A stretch of DNA of 64,000 nucleotides from Tsukamurella sp040611135 (GTDB lineage: Bacteria > Actinomycetota > Actinomycetes > Mycobacteriales > Mycobacteriaceae), in contig NZ_JBEXNL010000001.1 in NCBI RefSeq assembly GCF_040611135.1, forward strand, positions 124,001-188,000, written 5' to 3'. Shown here one piece after another: positions 56,373-64,000 of the stretch. A model generated the notes under the pieces. That model made no database searches. It saw nothing but the letters and a program-made list of their open reading frames with translations, and was not told the origin of the DNA. Both the position numbers and the translations under genes were made by a program. Position 1 is the stretch's first letter; each line of letters starts with the position of its first letter.

Positions 56373-57392
56373 TCAGGCCCGGGCGGCCTCGACGAGCGCG
56401 CGCAGGGTCGGCTCGTCCCGGACCCCGCTGAAGAGCAGCGTCGTGATAGGGGAATCCCGCCAGAGCTCCAGACGTTCGGCGATCCGATCGATGGAGCCGA
56501 GCAGGGCGATGGAGTCCGCCAACTCGTCGGGGACCGCGTCGATGGCGCCGGCGCGATCGCCGGCGAGGAACTTCTCCTGCACGGCCACTGCGGCGTCGGC
56601 GAACCCCAAGCGGCCGATGAGGTCCAGGTGGAAGTTCGTCGACCTGTGGCCCATGCCGCCGATGTAGAAGGCCAGCGGGATCTTCGCCTGCGTGAGCGCC
56701 GCGTCGAGGTCGTCGGAGACGATCACCGACACGGTCGCGGCGATCTCGAAATCCGCGGAGCGACCCGCGAGGGACTCGCCGAAGACCGACTCGACCTGCT
56801 GCGGATCGACGAACAGCGGCAGCCAGCCGTCGGCGATCTCGGTGGACAGCGCCACGTTCTTCGGGCCCTCCGCACCGAGGAAGATCGGGATCCGCGGGCG
56901 GACGGGCAGCGCGATGGACTTGAGCGGCTTCCCGAGCCCCGTGCCGCCGGGCAGCGGCAGCGGGTAGTGCGGGCCGGCGCTGGTCACGGGCTCCTCGCGG
57001 GCGATGACGCGGCGCACGATCTCGACGTACTCGCGGGTGCGCGCGAGCGGCTTCGGGAAGGGACTGCCGTACCAGCCCTCGGCGACCTGAGGTCCGGAAG
57101 CGCCGAGGCCGAGCACGATGCGGCCGCCGGACAGTCCGTCGATCGTCAGGGCGTGCATCGCCGTCGCGGTGGGCGTGCGCGCGGGGATCTGCGCCACCGC
57201 GGTGCCGAGCTTGATCCGCTTCGTCCGCGACCCGTACCAGGCCAGCGTCGAGAAGGCGTCGGAGCCGTAGGCCTCCGCGGTGAACACGTAGTCGTAGCCG
57301 AGGCCGTCGGCGGCGACGACGGTGTCGGTGTGGTCCTCCGGCCCACGCGTCCAGTAGCCGAGGTTGATGCCCAGATTGAGATCGTTGACCAT
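56373..57392 (-). CDS. LLM-class F420-dependent oxidoreductase (Rv3520c-like)
   Basis: A 339-residue luciferase-like F420 oxidoreductase. Features: LGINLGYWTRGPEDHTDTVV, DYVFTAEAYGSDAFSTLAWY, RIKLGTAVAQIPARTPTATA, DGLSGGRIVLGLGASGPQVA, EGWYGSPFPKPLARTREYVE and FLGAEGPKNVALSTEIADGW. It is close to Rv3520c as remembered, which in M. tuberculosis lies next to the Ltp3/Ltp4/DUF35 genes (Rv3521-Rv3523); here they are about 5 kb apart. The reaction is unknown. It is divergent from the GabD2-like gene with a perfect KstR palindrome in the gap. Confidence 0.85.
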   Translation of the reverse strand: MVNDLNLGINLGYWTRGPEDHTDTVVAADGLGYDYVFTAEAYGSDAFSTLAWYGSRTKRIKLGTAVAQIPARTPTATAMHALTIDGLSGGRIVLGLGASGPQVAEGWYGSPFPKPLARTREYVEIVRRVIAREEPVTSAGPHYPLPLPGGTGLGKPLKSIALPVRPRIPIFLGAEGPKNVALSTEIADGWLPLFVDPQQVESVFGESLAGRSADFEIAATVSVIVSDDLDAALTQAKIPLAFYIGGMGHRSTNFHLDLIGRLGFADAAVAVQEKFLAGDRAGAIDAVPDELADSIALLGSIDRIAERLELWRDSPITTLLFSGVRDEPTLRALVEAARA

Positions 57393-57402
57393 TCCTCGAA
57401 TC

Positions 57403-57416
57403 TAGAACAAGTTCTA
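57403..57416. promoter_or_regulatory. Perfectly symmetric KstR box
   Basis: TAGAACAAGTTCTA matches the KstR consensus and, apart from the central AA, is symmetric. It is 11 bases from the LLM gene start and 22 bases from the GabD2-like start, so it should control both. Confidence 0.85.
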
Positions 57417-57437
57417 GGTTTTGGGTTACAGTTCGGT

Positions 57438-59018
57438 ATGGCTTCGCCCACGCAGATTCAGCACACCCTGCCCGCGCGCGTCACGGACGAGCTCATCGAG
57501 CGCCTCACCGCGCTCGTGGTGGCCGACGGCAGTCGCGACCCGTTCACCATGACCGAGGTCTTCACGGGAGCGGCGATCGGCGCGCTCCCGCAGTCCACTC
57601 CGAGCGACGTGGTCGCGGCGTTCGACACCGCGCGCGAGGCGCAGCGGCAGTGGGCGCAGCGCCCGCTCGACGACCGGCTCGCCGTGTTCCGAAGACTGCA
57701 CGAGCTGATCCTCGAGAACAACGAGCTCCTCGTCGATCTCATTCAGGGCGGCACTGGCAAGAATCGGCGGATGGCCTTCGAGGAGTCCTGCGACGTCCCG
57801 ATGGTGATCAGTCACTACCTCAGGGCCGCGCCCAAGTTGCTGCGCTCGCGCCGTCGCGGCGGCCCCGTGCCGGTGCTGAGCAACTCGGTGGAACTGCACC
57901 GGCCCAAGGGTGTCATCGGCGTCATCGCGCCGTGGAACTTCCCGTTCGCGATGGCCCTCTCGGACGCGATCCCCGCCCTCATCGCGGGCAACGGCGTGGT
58001 GCTCAAGCCCGACAACAAGACCGCCCTCGCCGCGCTCTACGGTGTCGAGCTGCTGCGCCGCGCCGGCGCGCCCGACGGGCTGTTCCAGGTGGTCTGCGGC
58101 CAGGGGCCCGACGTCGGGCCCGCCCTCATCGACGAGTCCGACTTCGTCATGTTCACCGGGTCCAGCGCCACGGGCACGACGGTCGGCGAGCGAGCCGGGC
58201 GCAACCTCATCGGCTGCAGCCTCGAGCTCGGCGGCAAGAACCCCATGATCGTGCTCGACGATGTGGACCTCGACGAGGCCATCACCTCGGCGATCTTCGC
58301 CGTCTTCGCCAACGCCGGCCAGGCCTGCATGCACATCGAGCGGATGTACATCCACGACAACATCTTCGACGAGTTCTCCCGTCGCTTCGTGGCCGCCGCG
58401 GGCGCACTCAAGCTGGGCGCGACGTACGACTACGACCCCGACATGGGTTCGCTGGCCTCGCCCGATCAGTTGCGTCGGGTATCGGCGCACGTCGAGGACG
58501 CGCGCGCCAAGGGGGCCACCGTGCTGTGCGGCGGGCGGGAGCGCACGGACGTCGGCCCCGCCTTCTACGCCCCGACGGTGCTCACCGGCGTCACCCCCGA
58601 CATGCACCTCGCGACGGCCGAGACCTTCGGCCCCGTCGTCGCCCTGTTCCGTTACTCGAGCGAGGACGAGGCCATCCGCCTCGCGAACGACACCCGCTAC
58701 GGCCTCAACGCCAGCGTGTGGGGCAAGGATCTCCAGCGTGCGGCGCGGATCGGCGCACAACTGGAGGCCGGCAACGTGAACATCAACGACGGCTTCGCCG
58801 CTTCGTTCGCGAGCAAGGGCACCCCGTCCGGGGGATGGAAGGCCTCGGGGGTCGGTGTCCGGCACGGCGACGCGGGGCTGCTCAAGTACACCGACACCAC
58901 CAACCTCGCGACGCTGAAGAAGCAGGTCTACGGCGTGCGTCCGGGACAGAACTACACGCAGTACGCGCAGCAGACCGTTCAGGTGCTGCGCTGGATGCGC
59001 AAGCTGCGCATCCGCTGA
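57438..59018 (+). CDS. GabD2-like aldehyde (succinate-semialdehyde) dehydrogenase
   Basis: A 526-residue NAD(P)-dependent aldehyde dehydrogenase. Features: VIAPWNFPFAMALSDAIPAL, VLKPDNKTALAALYGVELLR, FTGSSATGTTVGERAGRNLI, LELGGKNPMIVLDDVDLDEA (general base) and the catalytic cysteine in FANAGQACMHIERMYIHDNI. Length and motifs agree with Rv1731 GabD2, so succinate semialdehyde is the first guess. The KstR box directly before it instead suggests an aldehyde arising in sterol breakdown. The ATG is closely preceded by the box, so a short or leaderless transcript is possible. Confidence 0.82.
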   Translation: MASPTQIQHTLPARVTDELIERLTALVVADGSRDPFTMTEVFTGAAIGALPQSTPSDVVAAFDTAREAQRQWAQRPLDDRLAVFRRLHELILENNELLVDLIQGGTGKNRRMAFEESCDVPMVISHYLRAAPKLLRSRRRGGPVPVLSNSVELHRPKGVIGVIAPWNFPFAMALSDAIPALIAGNGVVLKPDNKTALAALYGVELLRRAGAPDGLFQVVCGQGPDVGPALIDESDFVMFTGSSATGTTVGERAGRNLIGCSLELGGKNPMIVLDDVDLDEAITSAIFAVFANAGQACMHIERMYIHDNIFDEFSRRFVAAAGALKLGATYDYDPDMGSLASPDQLRRVSAHVEDARAKGATVLCGGRERTDVGPAFYAPTVLTGVTPDMHLATAETFGPVVALFRYSSEDEAIRLANDTRYGLNASVWGKDLQRAARIGAQLEAGNVNINDGFAASFASKGTPSGGWKASGVGVRHGDAGLLKYTDTTNLATLKKQVYGVRPGQNYTQYAQQTVQVLRWMRKLRIR

Positions 59019-59046
59019 CCGCGCGCCACGCGACTACGCTGGCCGG

Positions 59047-62000
59047 GTGCACGACGGCAGCGCCCCCGACGAAGCGGCGATGATCGGCGTCCTCGGACCG
59101 GTCGTCGTCGGTGGTCGCTCGGTACCGGGCGTTCGGGCCCGGCGCCTGCTGGTGGCCCTCGTCCTCGCGGACGGCCGCCCGGTCAGCGCGGACCGTCTCA
59201 TCGATGAGGTGTGGGGCGACGAGCCCCCGAGGTCCCCGCACGCGGCGCTGCACACGCAGATCTCCCGCCTGCGCACGCTGCTCCGGCCGGTCACGATCGA
59301 GGCGGTCGCCGGCGGCTACCGGCTCGATGCCGACACCGATCTGGCCCGCGCCGAGGCCGCGGTGCGCGAGGGCGAGGGGCACGTCGTCGCGATGCGGCTC
59401 TGGCGCGGCGCACCCGGAGACGATCTCGACGGCCTCGGCCCCTCGACCCACCTCGCCCGCCGCGCGGCATCGGCGTTCGACCGGCTCGAGACCCGCGTCG
59501 CCGCCGATGCCCTTGAGACCGGGGATCATCCGGCGGCGCAGGCGATCGCGGAGCGTCGCATCGCGGCCGATCCGCTCGACGAATCGGCCCGTGTGCTGCT
59601 CATGCGCGCCCTCGCCGGCGCGGGGCGCACGTCCGAGGCGCTCGCCGCGTACGCGGAGCTGCGGCGCGTCGCGATCACCGAGCTCGGCACGGACCCCGGC
59701 GCCGAGGCCACGAGCCTGCACCGGGCCCTGCTGGCCGGGGCGGGCCCGGCACCGTCGGCCAGTGCGGGCGCGGTGGGCCTCCCGGCCCAGGTCACACCGC
59801 TCATCGGCCGCGACGATGAGGTCGCGGAGCTCGTCGACCTGCTCGCGGACCGTCGGATAGTGACAGTGCTCGGGCCGGGCGGGGTCGGGAAGACCCGCAT
59901 CGCCGAGGCCGTCGGCGCTGCGCTCGCGCGAGCCGGCACCGCGGTCTACTACGTGCCCCTCGCCTCGGTCCGATCCGCCGACGGCGTGCTCCCCGCCATC
60001 GCCCGCGTGCTCGGGCTCGCCGAACCCGATCTGGGTGCGGACGGCCTGCCCCGCATGACGATCCGGGATCTGGGGGAGCGTCTGCTGGAGCACCTCGGGC
60101 GCCGACGGTGCCTCCTCGTCCTGGACAATTGCGAGCAGGTCGTGGACGCCTGTGCGGACGTCGTCACGGATCTCGTCGCAGGGGCGGCCGGGGTCACCGT
60201 GCTCGCGACCAGCCGCTCGCCGTTGCAGCTGCGCGCCGAGTGGGTGCACCCCCTCCCGGAGCTCGGGACCGAGGGCGCGGGCTCCGCGGCGGTCGAGTTG
60301 TTCGGTGAGCGCGCCCGCGCCGTGCGCCCCGACGTGTGGCTCCCCGTGGAGGCGGTCGCCGAGCTGTGTCGCCGGCTGGACGGCCTGCCGCTCGCCATCG
60401 AGCTGGCGGCGGCGCGCGTGCGGACCCTCGGCGTCGAGGAGATCACCGCGCGGCTCGAGCAGCGATTCGCGTTGCTGCGGTCGGCGGATCGCTCGGCGCC
60501 GGACCGGCATAGGACGCTGCACGCGGTCATCGAATGGAGTTGGGACCTGCTCGAGCCCGACGCGCAGCTGTCGCTGCGCCGACTGTGCCGGTTCCCGGCG
60601 GGATTCGACGCCGAGGCGGCGTCCGCCACGACGGGGCTCGATCCGCTGGCGCTCGACGACGCGCTGGCCTCGCTCGCGAACCAGTCGCTCCTCCGAGTCA
60701 CGGAGAACGGCGGTCGCACCCGGTACCGCATGCTGGAGACGGTCCGCGAGTTCGGCGAGGAACGCCTCGCCGAGGGCGGCCCGACGGTGCGGTCGGGCTC
60801 GGAATCGGCGGACGTGGACGCGGCGATGGCAGTGTGGGCGGCCGACGTGGCGGTTCGGATGTGGCGCGAGTACCGTTCCGTCGGCGGGCACGGCGTCATC
60901 GGGCGCCTCGCGGAGGACATCGAGAACCTGGTCTTCGTGCTCCGTATCGCCGTCGCGGAGATGGTCGCCGGCGACGCCACTGCGACCCGGACCGTGATCC
61001 GGGTGTTCCCCCTCATCGCGGGCCTGTGGTCCATGCGGAGCCTGCACGGGCAGGTCCAGGAGATCGGCCACCGGATCGTCGGGGCACTCCCCGATCCGCG
61101 CGCCGCCCTGGCCGAGGGCGTCGACGAGGAGGAGCGGGAACTGTGGCAGGCCACGCTGCTCGCCTCGTGCGCGGCGCCGGGCGTCGACCCGAGGGCGCGG
61201 CACCTGGCGCGCGGTCGCACCATGGTCCGCCGGCTCTACCGCTCGGACCTGCTGCTGAACCGACCCATGGACTACTTCAGTGCACTGTTCCTCCAGCACT
61301 CCGTGACCGGTGTGCTGCGGCTCGTCGTCGCCGGCGTGGACTCTCCGGCGGACGAGGTCCGCCTGCCGGCGCTCGCCGCCCGGATGAACCTGCGGGAGAA
61401 CCGCGGGGATCTCGTCGGCGCGCTTCAGGATTCGCAGGCGATCAGCGCGCTCGGCCACGCGGGGGACGCCTGGGCCGATGCGATGCTGGCGATGAGCACC
61501 GGCAGCGTGTACGGCCAGCGCGCCGACTGGGAGGAGGCCGTCCGGTGCTACCGGATCGCCGCCGAGAAGCTGGCCTCGATCGGCGCGGACGAGGACGGGA
61601 AGCAGGCGACCGCGTATCTGGTGGCGGGCCTGTGCTGCCTCGGCCGGATCGACGAGGCGGCCTCCCTGCAGCGGATGCTCGAGGACGGTTGGCACCCCAA
61701 GGGGCCCGATCCGGACGGCGGACCCGAGGTCGCGGCCTCGGTGCTGATCGGCGCTGCGGAACTGGCGCGGCTCCGCGGTGCGCCCGACGCGACGCTGTAC
61801 CGACGGGCGGGTGAGTTGCTGGTGCGCCGGATCCCCAACGGCGGCAGGGATCCGGGTGGCGAGATGCTGGTCGCCACGGCGCTGCTCGGCGTCGTCGAGT
61901 GCGGCGCAGCGGAGACCGGCCGGGAACTGGTCGCGGCGTTGATCGCCGGCGACGAGGCCATGTTCGGGATCACCGGCTACTGGGATCTGCCACAGGCCGC

Positions 62001-62265
62001 GACGATGGCGCTCGCGGTGGGCTCGTACCTGGTCGCCACGGCGCCGGAGTCGGAGGAGGCCGCCGTGTTGATCAGCCTGGCGCGCAGGCTCGGTGCACGC
62101 CAGGACTACCCGGTCATGCACGCAGCGCTGCAACGGTTCGCGGCACCGTCGGACCTCCCGGACGAGCGGTGGCGTGCCGAGGCGGACCGCATCGCCGGGC
62201 TGTCCCGGTCGAGGGCCGTGCGCCTGCTGCGCGAGACCACCGCCGCGCTGCGCCGGAGGGCGTAG
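59047..62265 (+). CDS. AfsR/SARP-type ATPase regulator (BTAD-NB-ARC-TPR)
   Basis: A 1072-residue multidomain regulator. The N-terminal OmpR-type winged helix and bacterial transcriptional activation domain span about residues 10-235 (LVLADGRPVSADRLIDEVWG, LHTQISRLRTLLRPVTIEAV, YAELRRVAITELGTDPGAEA). The STAND-type ATPase follows, with Walker A TVLGPGGVGKTRIAEAVGAA, Walker B RRRCLLVLDNCEQVVDACAD, and PLAIELAAARVRTLGVEEIT. The C-terminal helical repeats are TPR-like (about residues 640-1060). Such proteins couple a ligand or partner signal to transcription. The GTG start lies 28 bases after the GabD2-like stop. Its target may be the neighbouring ABC exporter, but the sterol genes have KstR boxes and need not depend on it. 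Confidence 0.85.
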   Translation: MHDGSAPDEAAMIGVLGPVVVGGRSVPGVRARRLLVALVLADGRPVSADRLIDEVWGDEPPRSPHAALHTQISRLRTLLRPVTIEAVAGGYRLDADTDLARAEAAVREGEGHVVAMRLWRGAPGDDLDGLGPSTHLARRAASAFDRLETRVAADALETGDHPAAQAIAERRIAADPLDESARVLLMRALAGAGRTSEALAAYAELRRVAITELGTDPGAEATSLHRALLAGAGPAPSASAGAVGLPAQVTPLIGRDDEVAELVDLLADRRIVTVLGPGGVGKTRIAEAVGAALARAGTAVYYVPLASVRSADGVLPAIARVLGLAEPDLGADGLPRMTIRDLGERLLEHLGRRRCLLVLDNCEQVVDACADVVTDLVAGAAGVTVLATSRSPLQLRAEWVHPLPELGTEGAGSAAVELFGERARAVRPDVWLPVEAVAELCRRLDGLPLAIELAAARVRTLGVEEITARLEQRFALLRSADRSAPDRHRTLHAVIEWSWDLLEPDAQLSLRRLCRFPAGFDAEAASATTGLDPLALDDALASLANQSLLRVTENGGRTRYRMLETVREFGEERLAEGGPTVRSGSESADVDAAMAVWAADVAVRMWREYRSVGGHGVIGRLAEDIENLVFVLRIAVAEMVAGDATATRTVIRVFPLIAGLWSMRSLHGQVQEIGHRIVGALPDPRAALAEGVDEEERELWQATLLASCAAPGVDPRARHLARGRTMVRRLYRSDLLLNRPMDYFSALFLQHSVTGVLRLVVAGVDSPADEVRLPALAARMNLRENRGDLVGALQDSQAISALGHAGDAWADAMLAMSTGSVYGQRADWEEAVRCYRIAAEKLASIGADEDGKQATAYLVAGLCCLGRIDEAASLQRMLEDGWHPKGPDPDGGPEVAASVLIGAAELARLRGAPDATLYRRAGELLVRRIPNGGRDPGGEMLVATALLGVVECGAAETGRELVAALIAGDEAMFGITGYWDLPQAATMALAVGSYLVATAPESEEAAVLISLARRLGARQDYPVMHAALQRFAAPSDLPDERWRAEADRIAGLSRSRAVRLLRETTAALRRRA

Positions 62266-62295
62266 CGCGGCGGTCGGGCACCGTCGTGGACGACG

Positions 62296-63113
62296 TCAGC
62301 GGGCGTTCCGGATGTAGGCGCGCACGGCGAGCGGCGCGAACACCGCGATCAGCACCACGGCGCCGACCAGGCTCCACAGGACGTGGACCCCGGCGTGGCC
62401 GGTGTCGCACAGCTCGCGGATCGCCGTCACCAGGTGGCTGGTCGGGTTGACAGTGACGAAGGCCTGCAGCCAGCCCGGCATCGTGTTCACGGGGACGAAC
62501 GCGTTCGACAGGAAGGTCAGCGGGAACATGATCATCATCGACACGCCCTGCACGGCGGTGGCCTTCTTCATGAGGCAGCCCATCAGCGCGAAGATCCACG
62601 AGACCGCGAAGGCGCAGAACAGGATCAGCGCGGTCGAGGCGACGACGCCCACCGGGTCGGGCCGCCAGCCCATCGCGATCCCCACGGTGAACGTGATGGC
62701 GGTGGCGATCAGGTAGCGGATGACGTCGGCGAGGAGGGCGCCCGCGAGCGGGCTGATCCGGGCGATGGGCAGCGACCGGAACCTGTCGAAGACGCCCTTG
62801 TCCATGTCCTCGCGCAGCTGGGTGCCGGTGACGATGGAGGCCACGATCACCGTCTGCATGAGGATCCCGGGGATGATCACGGGCAGGTAGTGCTGCACGT
62901 CGCCGCTGATCGCGCCGCCGAAGATGTAGGTGAACATCAGCGTGAAGATGATCGGCTGCAGCACCACGTCGAAGAGCTGCTCCGGGTTGTGCCGGATCTT
63001 CAGCAGGCCGCGCCAGCCCATGGTGAAGGACTGCCGGACGGTCTCGGTGAGGCCGATGCGGTTCGCGGCCATGCGTTCCGGCGTCCTGCCGGGTGCAGGG
63101 GTCAGGGTGGTGG

Positions 63114-63117
<4 letters not shown>
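62296..63117 (-). CDS. ABC-2 type exporter permease (DrrB-like)
   Basis: A 273-residue membrane protein with about six hydrophobic segments. Features: LFDVVLQPIIFTLMFTYIFG, LPVIIPGILMQTVIVASIVT, GTQLREDMDKGVFDRFRSLP (the conserved ABC-2 loop), ISPLAGALLADVIRYLIATA and LTFLSNAFVPVNTMPGWLQA. This is the layout of daunorubicin-resistance-type DrrB. The ATG overlaps the stop of the ATPase gene by four bases. The substrate (lipid, drug or antibiotic) is unknown. It converges with the AfsR-type gene. Confidence 0.85.

Positions 63118-64000
<883 letters not shown>

Noticed and set aside
58882..62133. Open frame of more than 1000 codons on the minus strand opposite the AfsR-type gene
   Set aside because: The translation is rich in Arg, His, Gly and Pro without any domain, and it mirrors the codon bias of the gene on the other strand. 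Similar long mirror frames occur opposite most genes here (for example 11784-13925 and 8586-10349).

Overview
The window is GC-rich (about 70%) DNA from an actinobacterium of the Mycobacteriales (Tsukamurella, Gordonia, Rhodococcus or Mycobacterium relatives). The protein content and the operator sequences fit: 14-bp KstR boxes (T-nn-AAC-nn-GTT-nn-A) and KstR2 boxes (A-n-CAAG-nn-CTTG-n-T) stand in front of cholesterol-catabolism operons. No rRNA, phage, insertion sequence or CRISPR was seen.

Layout. 1-7.5 kb is ordinary chromosome: an EthA-like monooxygenase (cut by the left edge), a PucR-type regulator, a BASS-type transporter, an autoregulated TetR/DUF3159 pair, a thioesterase, tRNA-Thr(CGT), an SPFH/ribbon-helix-helix/small-membrane-protein operon and a SnoaL-like protein. 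From 7.6 to 59 kb almost everything belongs to sterol catabolism. Side-chain removal: CYP125 and FadA5 (44.1-46.7 kb), a ChsE1-ChsE2 fusion with ChsH2, ChsH1 and Ltp2 (8.4-13.9 kb), ChsH3 (15.8 kb), Ltp3/Ltp4/DUF35 (48.2-51.4 kb), EchA19 and a FadD8-like ligase (51.5-53.9 kb). Ring A/B opening: KstD, KshA and KshB with a small cysteine protein between the Ksh genes (16.7-21.0 kb), a probable delta4-(5alpha)-dehydrogenase (21.8 kb), then HsaA-HsaD-HsaC-HsaB (23.4-27.0 kb). Rings C/D (the HIP part, KstR2 regulon): FadE33/32/31, an enoyl-CoA hydratase and FadD3 on one strand; FadE30, IpdF, KstR2 and FadA6 on the other; then IpdC-IpdB-IpdA-EchA20 and two SDRs (28-43 kb). From 53.9 to 59 kb lie flavin/F420 oxidoreductases and a GabD2-like aldehyde dehydrogenase with its own KstR box. 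The right end holds a large AfsR-type regulator and a DrrAB-like ABC exporter (cut by the right edge). An MFS efflux gene with a probable leader peptide interrupts the cluster at 46.8-48.1 kb.

How the genes work together. CYP125 and the acyl-CoA ligases activate the side chain. The ChsE/ChsH/Ltp2, FadA5 and Ltp3/4 sets shorten it. KstD and KshAB open ring B, HsaABCD open ring A, and FadD3 to IpdABC dismantle the remaining indanone rings. HsaEFG, KstR and Mce4 are not in the window. The map in each intergenic gap suggests KstR controls the side-chain and ring A/B operons and KstR2 the HIP operons, with one gap (33.6-33.7 kb) carrying both kinds of box.

The less expected signals are: an octamer (GACGGTGC) present about 58 times; long near-perfect inverted repeats between convergent genes, one of which has a related copy inside an acyl-CoA dehydrogenase gene; a 58-bp tandem duplication between ipdF and kstR2; a nested palindrome in front of the SPFH operon; and the ChsE1-ChsE2 fusion.
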